Source: UTCHB3 sp964431385 (GTDB taxonomy: Bacteria > Bacteroidota > Ignavibacteria > Ignavibacteriales > Ignavibacteriaceae). Taken from it: 18,575 nucleotides of DNA. The stretch spans positions 1-18,575 of the forward strand of contig CAYSJM010000070.1 of assembly GCA_964431385.1 (NCBI GenBank), written 5' to 3'. The translations under genes were made by a program, and so were the position numbers. How positions within the stretch are numbered: the stretch's first letter is position 1; every line of letters starts with the position of its first letter. Under the pieces are notes generated by a model. The model was not told where the DNA came from and ran no database searches. It saw only the letters and a list, made by a program, of their open reading frames with translations. Shown piece by piece: positions 7,579-14,090 of the stretch.

Positions 7579-8214
7579 TCACGACTTGAAGTTTAATTCC
7601 TCTATTTTACTGATTTTATCCAATCTTTTTTGATGTCTGTCGCCAAGAAACTCCGATGACAACCAGGTACTTATTATCGATTTTATCGTTTCATCGCCCA
7701 GTGTTTTAGCACCTAAAGCTAAAATATTGGCATTGTTATGCTCCCTGGCACTTCGTGCTGAAAACTCATTATAACATGTAGCTGCTCTTATGCCCTTAAA
7801 TTTATTGGCTGTAATACACGAAGGAATGCCGGTTGCATCGACTACAATTCCAAAATGAAAACCTTTATTTTTGACTGAAAGGGCAACTTCTTTTGCAAAA
7901 TCGGGGTAATCACATGCCTCTTCGGAATAGGAACCGGCATCTTCCACCTTGATTCCTTTTGAAGAAAGAAAATTATGGATCATTTTACGAGCCTGAAAAC
8001 TTGTATGATCACCCCCGATAATCACTCTTAAATTGTAAGAGGGCTCAACTGAAGAACTTTGCATAACTGATGCCTGATCTACTATTACCATTCCGAGAGA
8101 TTTGATCTTGTCGTGTGCCAATGGTGTAATCACACAATTTTTGCAGACAACTAATTCCTTTTCGCCTCGTTTGGCGGCAAGTATTACAAATTCCTCGGTA
8201 ATCAGTTTTTTCAT
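7579..8214 (-). CDS. RpiB-like sugar-phosphate isomerase family protein with N-terminal extension, catalytic Cys missing
   Basis: Residues about 62-202 follow the RpiB/LacAB fold. GGDHTSF at 67-73 matches the phosphate/substrate loop, GSYSEEACDYPDFA at 94-107 is typical, and TANKFKGIRAATCYNEFSAR lies at 135-154. REHNNANILALGAK at 157-170 holds the conserved His (H159), and DRHQKRLDKI at 192-201 closes the family pattern. Where E. coli-type RpiB has ICGTGIG with a catalytic Cys, this protein has VDATGIP with D126. It is therefore not a standard ribose-5-phosphate isomerase B; it may use a different base, act on another sugar phosphate, or be inactive. The first ~60 residues are extra. They start LITEEFVILAAKRGEKELVV and include CKNC (24-27) and TPLAHD (30-35), reminiscent of N-terminal segments seen in microcompartment-associated proteins, but no shell gene is present. 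The ATG shares one base with the manC stop. Confidence 0.75.
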   Translation of the reverse strand: MKKLITEEFVILAAKRGEKELVVCKNCVITPLAHDKIKSLGMVIVDQASVMQSSSVEPSYNLRVIIGGDHTSFQARKMIHNFLSSKGIKVEDAGSYSEEACDYPDFAKEVALSVKNKGFHFGIVVDATGIPSCITANKFKGIRAATCYNEFSARSAREHNNANILALGAKTLGDETIKSIISTWLSSEFLGDRHQKRLDKISKIEELNFKS

Positions 8215-9281
8215 TAGAGCAGGTCAGTTTTGTTGTTATGTTTTAGAAAATCGACTATCTGTTTCACTTCCTGTGCTTGATCCCGCCTGCAAACCAGAAG
8301 AGAATCATCTGTGTTGATTATTATTAAATTATCAACCCCGATTACGGAAGTAAACTTATTTGGAGAGTAAATATAAGAATCGTGGGTCATATTGGTGAAA
8401 ACTTCTCCCACAGCAGCATTTCCCCGTTCATCTTTTTCACTAAGGTGATAAACTTCTTCCCAGCTCCCTACATCACTCCAGTCGAACGATGCTTTTATCA
8501 AATAAACCCGGTGCGATTTTTCCATTATTCCATAATCGATAGATATACTTTTAATCTGGCTGTAAGCTTTTTCAAGATGTGTAGCGAATTGATCAGTACC
8601 TATCCAGGGTGAAAGTTCCTGCATCTGAGTCGAAAGTTCGGGCAAAAAGATATTGATTTCTTCTAATATAACGGAGGCTTTCCAGATAAACATTCCACTG
8701 TTCCACATAAAGTCGCCGGAGTTCAAAAATCTTACCGCAGTTGAGTAGTTTGGTTTTTCAGCGAAAGTAGCAACTTTAAAAACATCCGGATTTACTTCAT
8801 TATTTTCGATTTGGATATAACCGTAACCGGTCTCAGGTCTTGAAGGCGGAATTCCGAGTGTAACCAATCCATTGCTTTCAAATGCGTAGTTGGCACCCTT
8901 AAATAAATCTTTCTGAAACTTATCCACATTCGTGATAAGATGATCTGCCGGTAAAACGAAACAAACCGCTTCAGGATCTCTTTTTGCCACCAAAATCGCA
9001 CTAAGAGCAACACAAGCTGCGGTATTTCTACCGTAGGGTTCGGCAATAATATTCTCTCTAGGTATCCATGGTAATTCTTCAGCTATCGAGTCAGCCTGCA
9101 TTAAATTAGTAATTACAAGAATATTCTCGTTTGGTACCAATCCATTAAGACGGCTTACGGTTTTTCTAATCAATGATTCATCATCAAAAAGATTGAGAAG
9201 TTGTTTCGGTTTTTTTTCGCGACTGCGTGGCCAGAATCTTGATCCAACTCCACCAGCCATTATAATTGCATAAATATTCAT
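8214..9281 (-). CDS. manC: Mannose-1-phosphate guanylyltransferase
   Basis: Makes GDP-mannose from GTP and mannose-1-phosphate for envelope polysaccharide, lipopolysaccharide or glycan synthesis. The 355-residue protein is the short, single-function form: the C-terminal cupin phosphomannose isomerase domain of bifunctional ManC/AlgA proteins is absent. The nucleotidyltransferase signature IIMAGGVGSRFWPRSR is at 6-21, followed by KKPKQLL with the catalytic-loop lysines. AEPYGRNTAACVALSA is at 80-95, LPADHLI at 110-116, TFAEKP at 172-177, and WNSGMFIWK at 193-201. ISIDYGIMEK is at 247-256 and FDWSDVGSW at 266-274. AGAGGA at 9295-9290 on the minus strand precedes the ATG at good spacing, inside the end of the upstream gene, with which it overlaps by 4 bases (ATGA). 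Confidence 0.94.
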   Translation of the reverse strand: MNIYAIIMAGGVGSRFWPRSREKKPKQLLNLFDDESLIRKTVSRLNGLVPNENILVITNLMQADSIAEELPWIPRENIIAEPYGRNTAACVALSAILVAKRDPEAVCFVLPADHLITNVDKFQKDLFKGANYAFESNGLVTLGIPPSRPETGYGYIQIENNEVNPDVFKVATFAEKPNYSTAVRFLNSGDFMWNSGMFIWKASVILEEINIFLPELSTQMQELSPWIGTDQFATHLEKAYSQIKSISIDYGIMEKSHRVYLIKASFDWSDVGSWEEVYHLSEKDERGNAAVGEVFTNMTHDSYIYSPNKFTSVIGVDNLIIINTDDSLLVCRRDQAQEVKQIVDFLKHNNKTDLL

Positions 9282-10180
9282 TTTTTTTGTCCTCTGTAAA
9301 CTTTTAGATTCTCTGCGAACAATTGATTTCTAAGACGATATTCCGTTATGTCGTGATCAAGTCCTTTGATCTCTGTAACCACAACTATCATTGCGGCTCT
9401 GAAATAGTCCAGTATCTCATGGTTCACAATCATTTCTTTGTTGTAAATTAATCTTAATGCAGATGCGAGATTGCTATATGCATCCAGAAGCTCCCGAAGA
9501 TTGTGAAGACGGCAAAATTTTACCCTCTCGTCAAATAGATCGGAAAAGCGGAAAACCTCGCTGCTCCTAAAATCTTCTTTCTTCATCCTCTGCAAAAGTT
9601 CTTCCAAATCCCTGAGAGGAGCATAGAGAAAATCTCTTTCTTCTTCTATCAGTTTTCGTTTCTCCTTTTTAGGAGGTTCTTCGTAAACCAATGGGAGTTC
9701 GGGCTCACTTTTCTTTTCAATCTTCATCGACCGTTTCGTGGATGCAGCTTTTTGTACTTTTTGAAATTCCTCTGCTGCGAGATCGAGTTCAATTTTCAAA
9801 TTTTGACTCTGCGTCTCACTCTTCATATTTTTTATCGTTTCCACCCTGTTCAGAATCTTCTTAAATGAGAGACTATTCACACTGAGTAAAAGGAAATCGA
9901 GATCTGCAACCAAAAACACACTATGTTCAAGAAATTTTTCTGAAAACTTTTTATAATCAATCTTTTCAAAACTTAAATAGTTGATTATATCACCAAGTCT
10001 TATCGCAAGTTTAGATGTTTCTGTAATTCGTTTTAAAATCTGGATGTCTGAATTTAAGTCTTCTCTTGTCGATAACCATTCTTCAAGATTACTTAAAATC
10101 TGAATTTTCTCCGGATTCAATCTTATTTTATGTGAAGCTTCGCTGATTGCACTAATTATATAGTTTTTAACATAATCCAT
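9278..10180 (-). CDS. Unrecognised charged, mostly helical cytoplasmic protein
   Basis: I do not recognise a family. With the start at 10180 the protein has 300 residues (MDYVKNYIIS...). The in-frame ATG at 10222 lies inside alr and is less likely. No signal peptide or transmembrane segment is visible. Residues 1-115 look like a helical bundle, 105-155 could be a coiled coil, and about 145-185 is a Lys/Glu/Pro-rich linker that includes EEPPKKEKRK (167-176). Residues 185-295 form a second helical region rich in Arg, Glu and Leu (DLEELLQRMKKEDF, then ITEYRLRNQLFAENL). The only cysteine is C223. The architecture of two helical domains joined by a charged linker suggests a protein-interaction or scaffold role, but that is inference. 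It starts 1 base after the alr stop and overlaps manC by 4 bases, so it is co-expressed with envelope-precursor genes. Confidence 0.8.
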   Translation of the reverse strand: MDYVKNYIISAISEASHKIRLNPEKIQILSNLEEWLSTREDLNSDIQILKRITETSKLAIRLGDIINYLSFEKIDYKKFSEKFLEHSVFLVADLDFLLLSVNSLSFKKILNRVETIKNMKSETQSQNLKIELDLAAEEFQKVQKAASTKRSMKIEKKSEPELPLVYEEPPKKEKRKLIEEERDFLYAPLRDLEELLQRMKKEDFRSSEVFRFSDLFDERVKFCRLHNLRELLDAYSNLASALRLIYNKEMIVNHEILDYFRAAMIVVVTEIKGLDHDITEYRLRNQLFAENLKVYRGQKK

Positions 10181-10181
10181 T

Positions 10182-11294
10182 TTAATACTCGTACACTCTT
10201 GGAACCCGTTTTGAAATTCCACAGGTTATCTCATATGGGATTGTATCCATTTTGTCACACCACTCCCAACAATTTGCATTGAATTGTAAGTCATCTGACA
10301 AAATAGTCACGACTGTGCCAACAGGGTATTCTGTTTCTCCAAGATTTACCATAAATCTATCCATCGTGATCGTTCCGACTTGAGGATACTCAATGCCGGC
10401 AATGGCACAAGAAATTTTGCCACTAAGTGATCTTCTGATACCGTCGGCGTATCCGGCGGCGACAGTTCCGATCCACGAATCAGTCTCCAGAATAAAACTT
10501 CTTCCGTAACTGATACTTTCTCCTGCTTTAAATTTTTTTACAGTTGAGAGTGTACTCACCAGCGACATAACCGGCTTTAACCCGAGTGCAACTGTTGTCT
10601 CGATATCTTTATAATATCCATACAAAGAAATTCCGGGTCTGACAGCATCATATTTTGCTTGCGGATAATCGATTATTGCCCCTGTATTTGAGGTATGGAT
10701 TATTCCGGTGGAAATTCCTGCTTCTTTAAACTTTGAAAGCACTCTTTCAAAACACTCAATTTGTTTTAATGTGAACTCACGATCGAAGCCGTCAGAGGTT
10801 GCAAAGTGAGTATAGACCCCTTTAATACTCAACTTATTAATTCCTGTCAAGTGCTTTAATAATCCATCAATTTCATATTCTTTGAAACCCAACCTTCCCA
10901 TACCGGTATCGATTTTTATATGAACTCCTGTTTCCCCACTCAAATTTAATGACTCTATCATTTCTAATTGATCTGTGGAGGTTATCGTAACTTCGAAATC
11001 ATACTGCTTCAAGGCTTCAGCCATGTTCAGATTAAACGGTTCGAAGACTAAAAAACGGAGTAAAGGGAATGAGTTTTGTAAATCGATGACTTCCTCAACA
11101 GTTGCGGCAGCATAGATACACGGCGGATTCTCTAAAGTGTTGAGTTTTTCAACAATCTGCCTGGCTCCATGCCCGTAAGCATCTGCTTTAACTACTGCTA
11201 TTATTTTTGCCGGACTGGCATATTGTGTAATAATAGAATAGTTCTCTGCTAAATTCGATAAATTAATTAAAGCTTTGGTCGGTCTGATTTGCAT
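10182..11294 (-). CDS. alr: Alanine racemase
   Basis: PLP-dependent fold-type III enzyme that interconverts L- and D-alanine for peptidoglycan. The 370 residues match the family. In AVVKADAYGHG (33-43), K36 holds PLP. KIDTGMGRLGF at 127-137 carries R134, YTHFATSD at 161-168 holds the conserved His, and RPGISLYGY at 219-227 carries R219, which contacts the PLP pyridine nitrogen. SYGRSF at 262-267 holds Y263, the second catalytic base. VGTITMDRFMVNLG is at 306-319 and IPYEITCGISKRVPR at 352-366. The ATG at 11294 has no clear Shine-Dalgarno site. It is the first gene of the upstream minus-strand operon and diverges from nuoA across 196 bases. A near-match to the -7 box (TATTATTG, 11322-11315, minus strand) lies about 20 bases upstream of the ATG. 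Confidence 0.97.
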   Translation of the reverse strand: MQIRPTKALINLSNLAENYSIITQYASPAKIIAVVKADAYGHGARQIVEKLNTLENPPCIYAAATVEEVIDLQNSFPLLRFLVFEPFNLNMAEALKQYDFEVTITSTDQLEMIESLNLSGETGVHIKIDTGMGRLGFKEYEIDGLLKHLTGINKLSIKGVYTHFATSDGFDREFTLKQIECFERVLSKFKEAGISTGIIHTSNTGAIIDYPQAKYDAVRPGISLYGYYKDIETTVALGLKPVMSLVSTLSTVKKFKAGESISYGRSFILETDSWIGTVAAGYADGIRRSLSGKISCAIAGIEYPQVGTITMDRFMVNLGETEYPVGTVVTILSDDLQFNANCWEWCDKMDTIPYEITCGISKRVPRVYEY

Positions 11295-11490
11295 AAAATG
11301 AAAATTAATCTTTACAATAATACTTAATTAGGTTCAGAAAGTGAAAAATCAAAAAAATGATTTTTTTTTAGAACAAGATATTTTATTCTGAATATTTTTC
11401 GTAATTTAGTAAAACAGATTATTAATATTTATCAATTGTTAAAGTCTGTTTATTCAAGCGAAGTAAATTTGTTAAAAAAATCAGAACAAT
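11295..11490. other. Divergent promoter region between alr and nuoA
   Basis: This 196-base, strongly AT-rich gap must hold the promoters for both the alr operon (minus) and the nuo operon (plus). It contains an AT-only 8-bp inverted repeat (11344-11351/11358-11365), an imperfect 14-bp palindrome TTATCAATTGTTAA at 11429-11442, and a TAnnTTTG box TAAATTTG at 11464-11471 close to nuoA. No small gene or RNA gene was recognised in it. Confidence 0.65.
11464..11471 (+). promoter_or_regulatory. Candidate -7 box of the nuo operon promoter
   Basis: TAAATTTG matches the Bacteroidetes-type TAnnTTTG consensus and ends 19 bases before the nuoA ATG, which would put the transcription start about 12 bases upstream of the gene. 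The -33 TTTG box is not obvious at 19-base spacing. An imperfect palindrome centred at about 11435.5 would lie near -42 relative to that start. The match is short and the region AT-rich, so this is tentative. Confidence 0.35.
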
Positions 11491-11925
11491 ATGTCTTACG
11501 ATTTACAATATATTGTAGCTTTTCTACTGATAGCCGTCTTGTTTAGCATAGTGGCTATTTTTACCGCCTACCTCCTCAGACCCAATCGCCCTACATTTGA
11601 AAAACTGCAGGTTTACGAATGCGGTGAAGAAACCCAAGGTGTTCCATATATAAAGTATAATGTCAGATTCTATGTGGTTGCACTTCTCTACCTCGTTTTT
11701 GGTGTTGAATTGGTGCTTGTTATCCCATGGGTGGCTGCGTACCGGGATGCCGGAATTTTTGGGCTTCTTCTCGGGCTTTTCTTCCTTATCGTTCTCGGTG
11801 TTGGTATCGTTTACGAATGGAGAAAAGGAGACCTCGATTGGTTTACTTATGAAGATGTGGTTGCAAACCAGAAAGTTAAAGACCCCAAAGCAACTGTAAT
11901 TAAATCTGAAGAGGAGGTGGTATAA
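11491..11925 (+). CDS. nuoA: NADH-quinone oxidoreductase subunit A (NuoA/ND3)
   Basis: Membrane subunit at the quinone-site junction of complex I. The 144 residues include three predicted transmembrane helices at about 8-29, 60-80 and 88-108. The conserved loop holds YECGEE at 42-47, the equivalent of the ND3 loop Cys-Gly, followed by YIKYNVRFYVVALLYLVF. The second helix reads FGVE at 70-73 where E. coli has FDVE: E73 is kept, but the acidic residue equivalent to E. coli D79 is Gly (codon GGT, 11701-11703). YEWRKGDLDW at 108-117 starts the C-terminal segment, which ends in an acidic tail. It is the first gene of the nuo operon, has no strong ribosome site, and its stop overlaps the nuoB start by one base. 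Confidence 0.95.
   Translation: MSYDLQYIVAFLLIAVLFSIVAIFTAYLLRPNRPTFEKLQVYECGEETQGVPYIKYNVRFYVVALLYLVFGVELVLVIPWVAAYRDAGIFGLLLGLFFLIVLGVGIVYEWRKGDLDWFTYEDVVANQKVKDPKATVIKSEEEVV
11911..11918 (+). promoter_or_regulatory. Shine-Dalgarno site for nuoB inside the nuoA 3' end
   Basis: GAGGAGGT lies 6 bases before the nuoB ATG (11925), a near-perfect match to the anti-Shine-Dalgarno sequence. It contributes the acidic EEEVV end of NuoA while fixing the nuoB start. It contrasts with nuoA and nuoD, which have no visible site. Confidence 0.75.
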
Positions 11926-12413
11926 TGGGTGTACTCGATAAAGAATTTCTTCAGGAAAATATTGTTGTTACAAATCTTGAAGCTCTCCTGAACTGGGCGC
12001 GTCTCTCCTCAATTTGGCAAACTACTTTTGGTTTGGCTTGCTGTGCAATCGAAATGATGGCAACTTCCGCATCACACTACGATTTTGACAGATTTGGGGT
12101 GATTCCAAGACCCAGTCCAAGACAATCAGATGTAATTATTATTTCCGGTACCGTTACTTTAAAAATGGCAACCAGAATCAAAAGAATATATGAACAAATG
12201 CCTGATCCTAAATATGTGATCTCGATGGGCAGTTGTTCAAATTGCGGTGGTCCTTACTGGGAACATGGTTATCATGTGTTAAAAGGAGTTGACAGAGTAA
12301 TACCTGTCGATGTTTATGTTCCAGGATGCCCCCCAAGACCTGAAGCCCTTCTCGAAGGGTTACTAAAACTTCAGGAAAAAATCAGAAATGAATCTTTGAT
12401 TAAATCGGCGTAA
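11925..12413 (+). CDS. nuoB: NADH-quinone oxidoreductase subunit B (NuoB), N2 cluster
   Basis: Peripheral-arm subunit that binds the terminal N2 [4Fe-4S] cluster, which reduces quinone. The 162 residues have the tandem cysteines C39-C40 in GLACCAIEMM, C104 in GSCSNCGGPYW and C135 in VPGCPPRPEAL, the complete N2 ligand set. IPRPSPRQSDVIIISGTV at 60-77 is the typical region of the family. An additional C107 sits in the GSCSNCGG loop. The start shares one base with the nuoA stop (TAATG), and the gene ends 4 bases before nuoC. Confidence 0.97.
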   Translation: MGVLDKEFLQENIVVTNLEALLNWARLSSIWQTTFGLACCAIEMMATSASHYDFDRFGVIPRPSPRQSDVIIISGTVTLKMATRIKRIYEQMPDPKYVISMGSCSNCGGPYWEHGYHVLKGVDRVIPVDVYVPGCPPRPEALLEGLLKLQEKIRNESLIKSA

Positions 12414-12417
12414 ACAG

Positions 12418-12948
12418 ATGAAAACTTTTGAAGAACTGGTTGAACTGCTCAAAAATAAATTTACCGGGGAAACAGACATTGAAGCCCGCAAAGAAGGGGC
12501 TGAAGATGTAATTCTTGTGAATCCCTCTCTCATCAAAGATGTTGCCACTTTTCTCGCAAGTGATGAGGCTCTTAAATTTGACTCGTTAATTCTCCTCTCA
12601 GGAGCTGATGACGAAAATGGTGAAAAAATTAAGAATGAAGATGAATCAATCGATATTAAAGGCGGAACTCTAAGCGTCTATTATCATATCGAATCCACTT
12701 CCCTGGTTCATAAATTAACCCTCAGAGTTTCCGTCGATCGTGAAAATCCTCTTACCCAGTCTGTTGAATCCATTTGGAGATGTGCTGACTGGCATGAAAG
12801 AGAAGCTTTTGATATGTATGGAATTATCTTCGAGGGTCATCCCAATTTAAAGAGAATTCTTATGCCTTACGACTGGGAATTTGGCTACCCCCTCAGAAAA
12901 GATTATAAAAATCCGGAATTTTATAACGGAATGAAAGTGCCTTACTAA
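12418..12948 (+). CDS. nuoC: NADH-quinone oxidoreductase subunit C (NuoC)
   Basis: The 30 kDa-type connecting subunit of the peripheral arm. The 176 residues include the family signature ADWHEREAFDMYGIIFEGHP at 123-142 and RILMPYDWEFGYPLRKDY at 146-163. A charged, probably flexible loop (about 62-82, rich in Asp/Glu/Lys) interrupts the N-terminal alpha/beta domain. NuoC and NuoD are separate proteins here, unlike the NuoCD fusion of E. coli. The gene is followed by nuoD after 8 bases. Confidence 0.95.
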   Translation: MKTFEELVELLKNKFTGETDIEARKEGAEDVILVNPSLIKDVATFLASDEALKFDSLILLSGADDENGEKIKNEDESIDIKGGTLSVYYHIESTSLVHKLTLRVSVDRENPLTQSVESIWRCADWHEREAFDMYGIIFEGHPNLKRILMPYDWEFGYPLRKDYKNPEFYNGMKVPY

Positions 12949-12956
12949 ATACTGCC

Positions 12957-14090
12957 ATGACGAATAAAATAACTAAAAACTTAAAAACCGATGAAATGGT
13001 CCTTAATATGGGACCTCAACATCCATCAACACACGGTGTGCTTCGTGTCGAATTAAAAATCGACGGTGAAAAGATCATTCATGCTGAACCTCACCTTGGC
13101 TATCTGCACAGATGCTTCGAAAAACATTGCGAAGCCATGACTTACCCACAGATCATCCCCTATGTTGACCGAATGGATTATCTTGCAGCAATGAACAACG
13201 AACTTGGTTATGCGATTGCTGTTGAAAAACTGTTAAAAATTGAACTCCCCGAACGAGTTGAATATATCAGAGTAATTATGGCGGAATTGCAAAGAATTGC
13301 ATCCCATTTGGTTGCTCTTGGTACATTTGGACTCGATGTCGGTGCCTTCACCCCATTCCTTTTCACATTCCGTGACCGGGAAAAGATTCTAAATCTTTTT
13401 GAGATTACTTGTGGAGCAAGATTGCTCTATAATTATATATGGGTTGGTGGTGTCTCGCACGATTTACATCCTGACTTCCTAAGATTGACCAAGGAATTTA
13501 TCGAGTATTTCAGACCTAAAGTAGTCGAATTGAATGGATTGTTGACTTACAACAAAATATTTATCGAAAGAACTGCAAATATCGGTGTGATACCGGCAGA
13601 TTTGGCTGTCAACTACGGTGTTTCGGGTCCAAGCTTAAGAGGTTCCGGATTTAAATGGGATATCAGAAAGAATGACCCTTACTCGATCTACAATAGATTC
13701 GATTTTGATGTTCCTGTGGGAGAAGGTCTTGCCGGTACACTCGGCGATTGCTGGGACAGGTATTATGTTCGTGTTCTTGAACTTGAACAAAGTCTTAGGA
13801 TTTTGGAACAGGCAATTGAACAGATACCTGAGGGTGATGTTACAGCTGCAATTCCAAAAAGAGTTAAACCGAATGAAGGTATCGCCTACGCTCGCGTTGA
13901 GAACCCCAAAGGAGAACTTGGATATTTTATTATCAGCAAAGGTGGATTGCAACCCGCAAGAGTTAAAGTGCGTCCCCCTTCTTTTGTAAATTTAAGTGTT
14001 TTCTCCGAGATTGCAACCGGACACATGGTTAGCGATGTGGTTGCCATCCTCGGTAGTCTTGATATTGTTTTGGGAGAGATCGACAGATGA
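12957..14090 (+). CDS. nuoD: NADH-quinone oxidoreductase subunit D (NuoD), quinone-site subunit
   Basis: The 49 kDa subunit, descended from the [NiFe]-hydrogenase large subunit, lines the quinone cavity with NuoB and NuoH. The 377 residues match unfused NuoD. GPQHPSTHGVLR at 19-30 holds H26, and DRMDYLAAMN at 71-80 holds Y75; these correspond to the quinone headgroup ligands His38 and Tyr87 of the Thermus protein. The middle part includes ELQRIASHLVALGTFGLDVGA (residues 109-129) and NYGVSGPSLRGSG. GDCWDRYYVR and the C-terminal LGSLDIVLGEIDR are standard for the family; the latter carries the conserved Asp-Arg end. The hydrogenase nickel-binding cysteines are absent, as expected. The stop overlaps the nuoH start by 4 bases (ATGA). 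Confidence 0.97.
   Translation: MTNKITKNLKTDEMVLNMGPQHPSTHGVLRVELKIDGEKIIHAEPHLGYLHRCFEKHCEAMTYPQIIPYVDRMDYLAAMNNELGYAIAVEKLLKIELPERVEYIRVIMAELQRIASHLVALGTFGLDVGAFTPFLFTFRDREKILNLFEITCGARLLYNYIWVGGVSHDLHPDFLRLTKEFIEYFRPKVVELNGLLTYNKIFIERTANIGVIPADLAVNYGVSGPSLRGSGFKWDIRKNDPYSIYNRFDFDVPVGEGLAGTLGDCWDRYYVRVLELEQSLRILEQAIEQIPEGDVTAAIPKRVKPNEGIAYARVENPKGELGYFIISKGGLQPARVKVRPPSFVNLSVFSEIATGHMVSDVVAILGSLDIVLGEIDR

Noticed and set aside
10181..10222. Upstream in-frame ATG for the helical unknown protein.
   Set aside because: It would lie inside the 3' end of alr and add 14 residues without support; the ATG 1 base after the alr stop fits the packing seen elsewhere in these operons.
13672..13989. Open 105-codon frames on both strands inside nuoD, and a 147-codon frame antisense to pyrD at 6015-6458.
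   Set aside because: They lie entirely inside well-supported genes, have no recognisable domain, and are explained as shadow frames of AT-rich coding DNA.
12418..14090. Possible nuoCD fusion split by a frameshift.
   Set aside because: NuoC ends in a natural C-terminus and NuoD has its own N-terminus 8 bases later; separate C and D genes are the ancestral and common state.
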